The notes beneath the pieces were generated by a model. It saw only the letters and a program-made list of their open reading frames with translations, searched no databases and was not told the origin of the DNA. DNA of 8,156 nt, taken from NCBI GenBank assembly GCA_011322005.1, contig DROE01000167.1, positions 1-8,156 of the forward strand, read 5' to 3'. Origin of the DNA: Devosia sp. GTDB lineage: Bacteria; Pseudomonadota; Alphaproteobacteria; Rhizobiales; Devosiaceae. Shown piece after piece: positions 5,347-8,156 of the stretch (position 1 is its first letter; the number at the start of each line of letters is the position of its first letter). Made by a program: the position numbers and the translations under genes.

Positions 5347-5931
5347 ATGCTGTTTCCATCTCTGGCCCGCCTGGCGGGAACCGTCCTGATTGCTACCGGC
5401 CTTGCGGCCTGCGTTGATATCACCATGGAGATTCAGGTTCTTGATGAGCAGAACGCGCGCGGCACGACCACCATCAGCATGGACCGGGAATTCTATGACA
5501 TGAGCCAGCAGCAGGGAGGCGGGGACTTTTGTGACGATGATGGCACCTTCACGCTTACTGACGAAGCTGCCACCTGTGTCACCACTGAAGAGGGTGCTTA
5601 TACGGACCTGCTTGAGGGCGGTGAAGAGGGAGAACCCACCCCGACAATCACCAATGTGGGTCCGGGTATGGTGCGGGTTACCTACCCCACCGCCTCCCTG
5701 GCTGAAGATTTTGGCGAAGACAGTTCGGACCCCGAAACCATGGCCATGATGGAGCAGTTCTTTGAGGGCCGCACTCTGACCATGACAGTATCGGGCGGGC
5801 AGATTGTTGAAAGCAATATGGACATTGCCGAGGACGGCATGTCAGCGGCAATCGTCATTCCCTTGCTCGGTATGATGACGGGAGAGGTGGAACTGCCCGA
5901 TGAATCGTATGCGGTTGTCAAACTGAACTAG
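5347..5931 (+). CDS. Very acidic predicted lipoprotein of unknown function
   Basis: I do not recognise a confident family. The 194-residue product begins with a lipoprotein signal peptide: one Arg (R8), a hydrophobic stretch 9-19, and the lipobox LAAC with Cys22 as the lipidation site. Val at +2 is compatible with sorting to the outer membrane. The mature part has about 36 Asp/Glu against 5 Lys/Arg, two further cysteines (62 and 77) that could form a disulfide, and an acidic low-complexity stretch around 86-97. The beginning (VDITMEIQVLDEQNARGTTT) and the end read like beta strands, loosely recalling LppM/DUF3153-type lipoproteins, but that is only an impression. The start is supported by AAGGA 6 nt upstream. 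It lies 98 bp after ubiB and 3 bp before dut, so it is probably cotranscribed with dut. In many relatives coaBC occupies this slot. Confidence 0.85.
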   Translation: MLFPSLARLAGTVLIATGLAACVDITMEIQVLDEQNARGTTTISMDREFYDMSQQQGGGDFCDDDGTFTLTDEAATCVTTEEGAYTDLLEGGEEGEPTPTITNVGPGMVRVTYPTASLAEDFGEDSSDPETMAMMEQFFEGRTLTMTVSGGQIVESNMDIAEDGMSAAIVIPLLGMMTGEVELPDESYAVVKLN

Positions 5932-5934
5932 GCG

Positions 5935-6399
5935 ATGTCGACACCGGGCATCGAAATCTGCTGGCTACCCCACGGCAAGGGTCTTGAAACCCCTGCCTAT
6001 CAGTCGGAGTTGGCGGCGGGAGCCGATCTGGCCGCTGCGGTTGGGGCAGATGCATCCTTGATGCTGAAACCGGGGGAGCGGGTCCTGGTGCCCTGTGGCT
6101 TTGCCATGGCGCTTCCGGCCGGGTTTGAAGCCCAAATCCGCCCCCGCTCGGGTCTGGCTCTGAAGAACGGGATTACCGTGCTGAATGCACCGGGCACGAT
6201 TGACGCCGATTATCGGGGTGAGGTGCGGGTGGTGCTGATAAATCTGGGCAAGCAGCCCTTTATTGTCACGCGAGGCATGCGTGTCGCGCAGATGGTAGTT
6301 GCACCGGTGGTGCAGGCTGGATTTGTTGAAAGGGCGGCGCTGAAAATCAGCACAAGGGGAGCCGGCGGCTTTGGCTCCACCGGCAGCGGGGCGGAGTGA
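5935..6399 (+). CDS. dut: Deoxyuridine 5'-triphosphate nucleotidohydrolase (dUTPase)
   Basis: Dut hydrolyses dUTP to dUMP and pyrophosphate. This keeps uracil out of DNA and supplies dUMP for thymidylate synthesis. The 154 residues have all five motifs of the trimeric dUTPase family: AGADLAA (28-34), PRSGLAL (70-76), GTIDADYRGEV (87-97, with catalytic Asp90), RGMRVAQMV (113-121), and the C-terminal flexible arm RGAGGFGSTG (141-150, with uracil-stacking Phe146). Length is typical. The start lies 3 bp after the lipoprotein stop, with only AGG close upstream as ribosome-binding site, so translational coupling to the preceding gene is likely. The E1-like gene follows after 24 bp. The enzyme looks complete. 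Confidence 0.97.
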   Translation: MSTPGIEICWLPHGKGLETPAYQSELAAGADLAAAVGADASLMLKPGERVLVPCGFAMALPAGFEAQIRPRSGLALKNGITVLNAPGTIDADYRGEVRVVLINLGKQPFIVTRGMRVAQMVVAPVVQAGFVERAALKISTRGAGGFGSTGSGAE

Positions 6400-6423
6400 A
6401 CAAAAGGAACGGAAACACCGGTC

Positions 6424-7170
6424 ATGTTCAGCACGCAGGAAAATGAGCGCTATGCCCGCCATATCGTGCTCAAGGGTATTGGTGGACCGGGACAGCAAAA
6501 GCTCAAAAAGGCCAAGGTGCTGGTTGTGGGCGCCGGAGGTCTTGGCAGCCCGGTTGTGGCCTATCTGGCCGCCGCCGGGGTTGGTCGGCTGAGCATTGCT
6601 GATGATGACCAGGTTTCGCTTTCCAACCTGCAACGCCAGATCGTACACTCCATGGGCGATATCGATAAAAACAAGGCCCTCAGCGCCGCCGAGTTCGCCC
6701 GGCGTGTAAACAATGATATTTCCACGGTTGCGCTGTCCAAACGCATCGACGAGGAAAACGCGCTGCCCCTGGTTGCCGCCCACGATATGGTGGTGGATGG
6801 CACCGACCGTTTCTCTTCGCGGGCAGTGGTTGCCAGGGCGGCGGAACTGACCAAGCGTCCGCTGATCAGCGGGGCAGTGTCGATGTTTGACGGTCAGGTC
6901 AGCGTGATTGCGCCACACCTGAGCGACGCGCGGGGACAACAGGGGCCGACCTTTGAATGCCTCTACCCACACACACCGGACGATGAAGACCTGCCCGCAT
7001 GCGAGAGCGTGGGGATTTTGGGTGCGGTGACAGGGGTCATCGGCACGTTGATGGCAATGGAGGCGATAAAACTCATCACCGGGCTTGGTGAGCCGTTGAT
7101 CGGGCGTCTGTTGCTCTATGACGGGCGGGCAGCCAAGTTCAGCGAGCTCAAATACCGCCGGAAGAACTGA
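6424..7170 (+). CDS. MoeB/ThiF/HesA-family E1-like adenylyltransferase
   Basis: These enzymes adenylate the C-terminal Gly-Gly of a small ubiquitin-like sulfur carrier, MoaD for molybdopterin or ThiS for thiamine. The 248 residues show ENERYARHI near the start, the nucleotide-binding GAGGLGSP (36-43), SNLQRQ (67-72), DKNK (81-84), DGTDRF with the metal-binding Asp (125-130), and PACESVGILGAVTGVIG (191-207). The paired zinc cysteines of E. coli MoeB are missing: the first site reads FECLYP with one Cys (179), and the protein ends ELKYRRKN with no terminal CxxC. Fold and ATP site look intact. I recall similar cysteine-poor versions in Hyphomicrobiales. No moaD, thiS or rhodanese gene is adjacent, so the partner cannot be told. 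It is closest to MoeB, but the symbol is left open. The start is supported by the conserved N-terminus; AAGGA lies a rather long 16 nt upstream. Confidence 0.9.
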   Translation: MFSTQENERYARHIVLKGIGGPGQQKLKKAKVLVVGAGGLGSPVVAYLAAAGVGRLSIADDDQVSLSNLQRQIVHSMGDIDKNKALSAAEFARRVNNDISTVALSKRIDEENALPLVAAHDMVVDGTDRFSSRAVVARAAELTKRPLISGAVSMFDGQVSVIAPHLSDARGQQGPTFECLYPHTPDDEDLPACESVGILGAVTGVIGTLMAMEAIKLITGLGEPLIGRLLLYDGRAAKFSELKYRRKN

Positions 7171-7239
7171 CCTGTTTCATGGCTTGATTGAGACGGCCAG
7201 CAATTTGTTTTCGTTCGCGCCAGCGTATTTTACACACGG

Positions 7240-7266
7240 CCCCGCGGGGGCGGCGCAAAGGCGCCG
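7240..7266. terminator. GC-rich hairpins in the convergent gap
   Basis: Two adjacent perfect inverted repeats lie here: the 10-bp palindrome CCCCGCGGGG (7240-7249), and arms CGGCGC and GCGCCG around an AAAG loop (7251-7266). They lie 70 bp after the stop of the E1-like gene, between two converging genes. That suggests transcription ending or pausing, though no T-run follows on either strand. Confidence 0.4.
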
Positions 7267-7284
7267 GGCAGCTCTTCGCGGCCT

Positions 7285-7313
7285 GACCGCTTATGTGGAA
7301 ACATAACGCGGTC
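7285..7313 (-). terminator. Long stem-loop touching the fabB stop codon, probable terminator
   Basis: GACCGCTTATGT (7285-7296) pairs with ACATAA plus GCGGTC (7301-7306 and 7308-7313) around a GGAA loop, with one unpaired C at 7307. That is a 12-bp stem. It begins at the last base of the fabB stop codon on the minus strand. There is no U-tract, so it is not a textbook intrinsic terminator. It may end or protect the fabB message and could act in both directions between the converging genes. Confidence 0.5.
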
Positions 7314-8156
7314 TAAACATCGGGGTGCTTGAAAACCAGGGTGGCGTTGGTGCCGCCAAAGCCGAAGGAGTTGGAAAGCACTACGCCTAAATCCACATTG
7401 TCGCGACGCTCCCGGACAATGGGCATGTCGGCAAACTCGGGGTCGACTTCAAAGATATTTGCGCTTTCGCAGATAAAGCGGTGCTGCATCATCAGGATGG
7501 AAAAAATCGCTTCCCAGACGCCGGTGGCGCCAAGGGAATGCCCGGTCAGGGACTTGGTGGCCGAAAAAGGCGGACAATTGTCCTCATTGCCAAAAACCTC
7601 GCGCAGGGCTTCAATTTCCTTCTTGTCACCAATGGGGGTCGAGGTAGCGTGGGGGTTGATATAGTCAACCGGGGCGTCAACGGCTTCCAGTGCCATCCGC
7701 ATGCAGCGCACCGCCCCCTCGCCCGAAGGTGCTACCATATCCGCGCCATCAGAGGTTGCGCCATACCCAATGAGTTCTGCGTAAATTTTTGCGCCACGCG
7801 CCTTTGCGCGCTCAATCTCTTCAAGCACAAGAACCCCGGCGCCACCGGCGATGACAAAACCGTCGCGGTTTTTGTCGTAGGCGCGAGAGGCCAGATGCGG
7901 GGTGTCGTTGAAGTTGGAGGACATGGCCCCCATGGCGTCAAAGATGTTCGACATGGTCCAGTGCAAGTCTTCGCTGCCACCGGCAAAAACCAGATCCTGC
8001 TTGCCCATCTGGATTTGCTCGTAGGCGTTGCCGATGCAGTGCTTTGAAGTCGCACAGGCCGAGGAAATGGAATAATTAAGGCCGTGAATGCCAAGGGGCG
8101 TGGCCAGTGTTGCAGAGGCGGTGGAACTCATGGCCTTGGGCACAACCGTTGGACCG
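7313..8156 (-). CDS. fabB: Beta-ketoacyl-ACP synthase I (FabB), C-terminal part (N-terminus beyond the right edge)
   Basis: FabB condenses malonyl-ACP with acyl-ACP and is the elongation enzyme required for unsaturated fatty acids in the FabA/FabB pathway. The 280 visible codons, about two thirds of a normal protein near 405 residues, contain the whole catalytic set. In visible numbering these are the nucleophile Cys34 in SSACATS, His169 in NPHATSTP, Lys201 in ATKSLTGH and His206. The Gly-rich end SNSFGFGGTNATLV is also present. Stretches such as GKQDLVFAGG, YGATSDGADMVAPSGEGAVRCM and TKSLTGHSLGA identify the FabB rather than FabF branch. The reading frame stays open to the window edge, so the true start is outside. 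The gene converges on the E1-like gene. In many alphaproteobacteria a fabI follows fabB; here none does. Confidence 0.96.
   Translation of the reverse strand, partial: GPTVVPKAMSSTASATLATPLGIHGLNYSISSACATSKHCIGNAYEQIQMGKQDLVFAGGSEDLHWTMSNIFDAMGAMSSNFNDTPHLASRAYDKNRDGFVIAGGAGVLVLEEIERAKARGAKIYAELIGYGATSDGADMVAPSGEGAVRCMRMALEAVDAPVDYINPHATSTPIGDKKEIEALREVFGNEDNCPPFSATKSLTGHSLGATGVWEAIFSILMMQHRFICESANIFEVDPEFADMPIVRERRDNVDLGVVLSNSFGFGGTNATLVFKHPDV

Noticed and set aside
5965..6972. A 335-codon minus-strand open frame opposite dut and the E1-like gene
   Set aside because: It spans two intact sense-strand genes and their gap, with no recognisable domain and no ribosome-binding site.

Overview
This window is a core chromosomal segment of an alphaproteobacterium, most likely from the Hyphomicrobiales/Rhodobacterales side. 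The gene order dnaA, rpsT, mutM (all minus strand), diverging from ubiE, ubiB ... dut (plus strand), is familiar from that class. FabB belongs to the KAS I type that alphaproteobacteria use for unsaturated fatty acids. The rpsT-dnaA gap carries a cluster of GANTC sites, the target of the alphaproteobacterial methylase CcrM. I cannot name a genus from sequence alone.

Layout, minus-strand block (1-2827): the 5' part of dnaA runs off the left edge. A gap of about 740 bp follows, with no convincing gene. It holds three small inverted repeats close to dnaA, five GANTC sites within 113 bp, and a 12-bp palindrome. Then come rpsT (S20), a 200-bp gap with a good sigma-70 promoter and a terminator-like fold lying between promoter and gene, and mutM (Fpg). 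A 99-bp divergent region separates mutM from ubiE.

Plus-strand block (2927-7170): ubiE and ubiB are 12 bp apart and both serve ubiquinone synthesis. Next is a very acidic unrecognised lipoprotein gene, then dut (3 bp after it) and a MoeB/ThiF-like E1 enzyme (24 bp after dut). In many relatives, as I recall them, coaBC sits between ubiB and dut. Here that slot holds only the lipoprotein gene.

Right edge (7313-8156): the C-terminal two thirds of fabB lies on the minus strand, converging on the E1-like gene. The 142-bp convergent gap contains strong GC-rich inverted repeats that probably end transcription.

Functionally this is housekeeping: replication initiation (dnaA), oxidised-base repair (mutM), dUTP removal (dut), translation (rpsT), quinone synthesis (ubiE, ubiB), sulfur-carrier activation (the E1-like protein) and membrane lipid synthesis (fabB). 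I found no mobile element, CRISPR array, tRNA, rRNA or clearly new system. The most interesting signals are non-coding (rpsT leader, dnaA upstream region) plus the lipoprotein in the coaBC slot.
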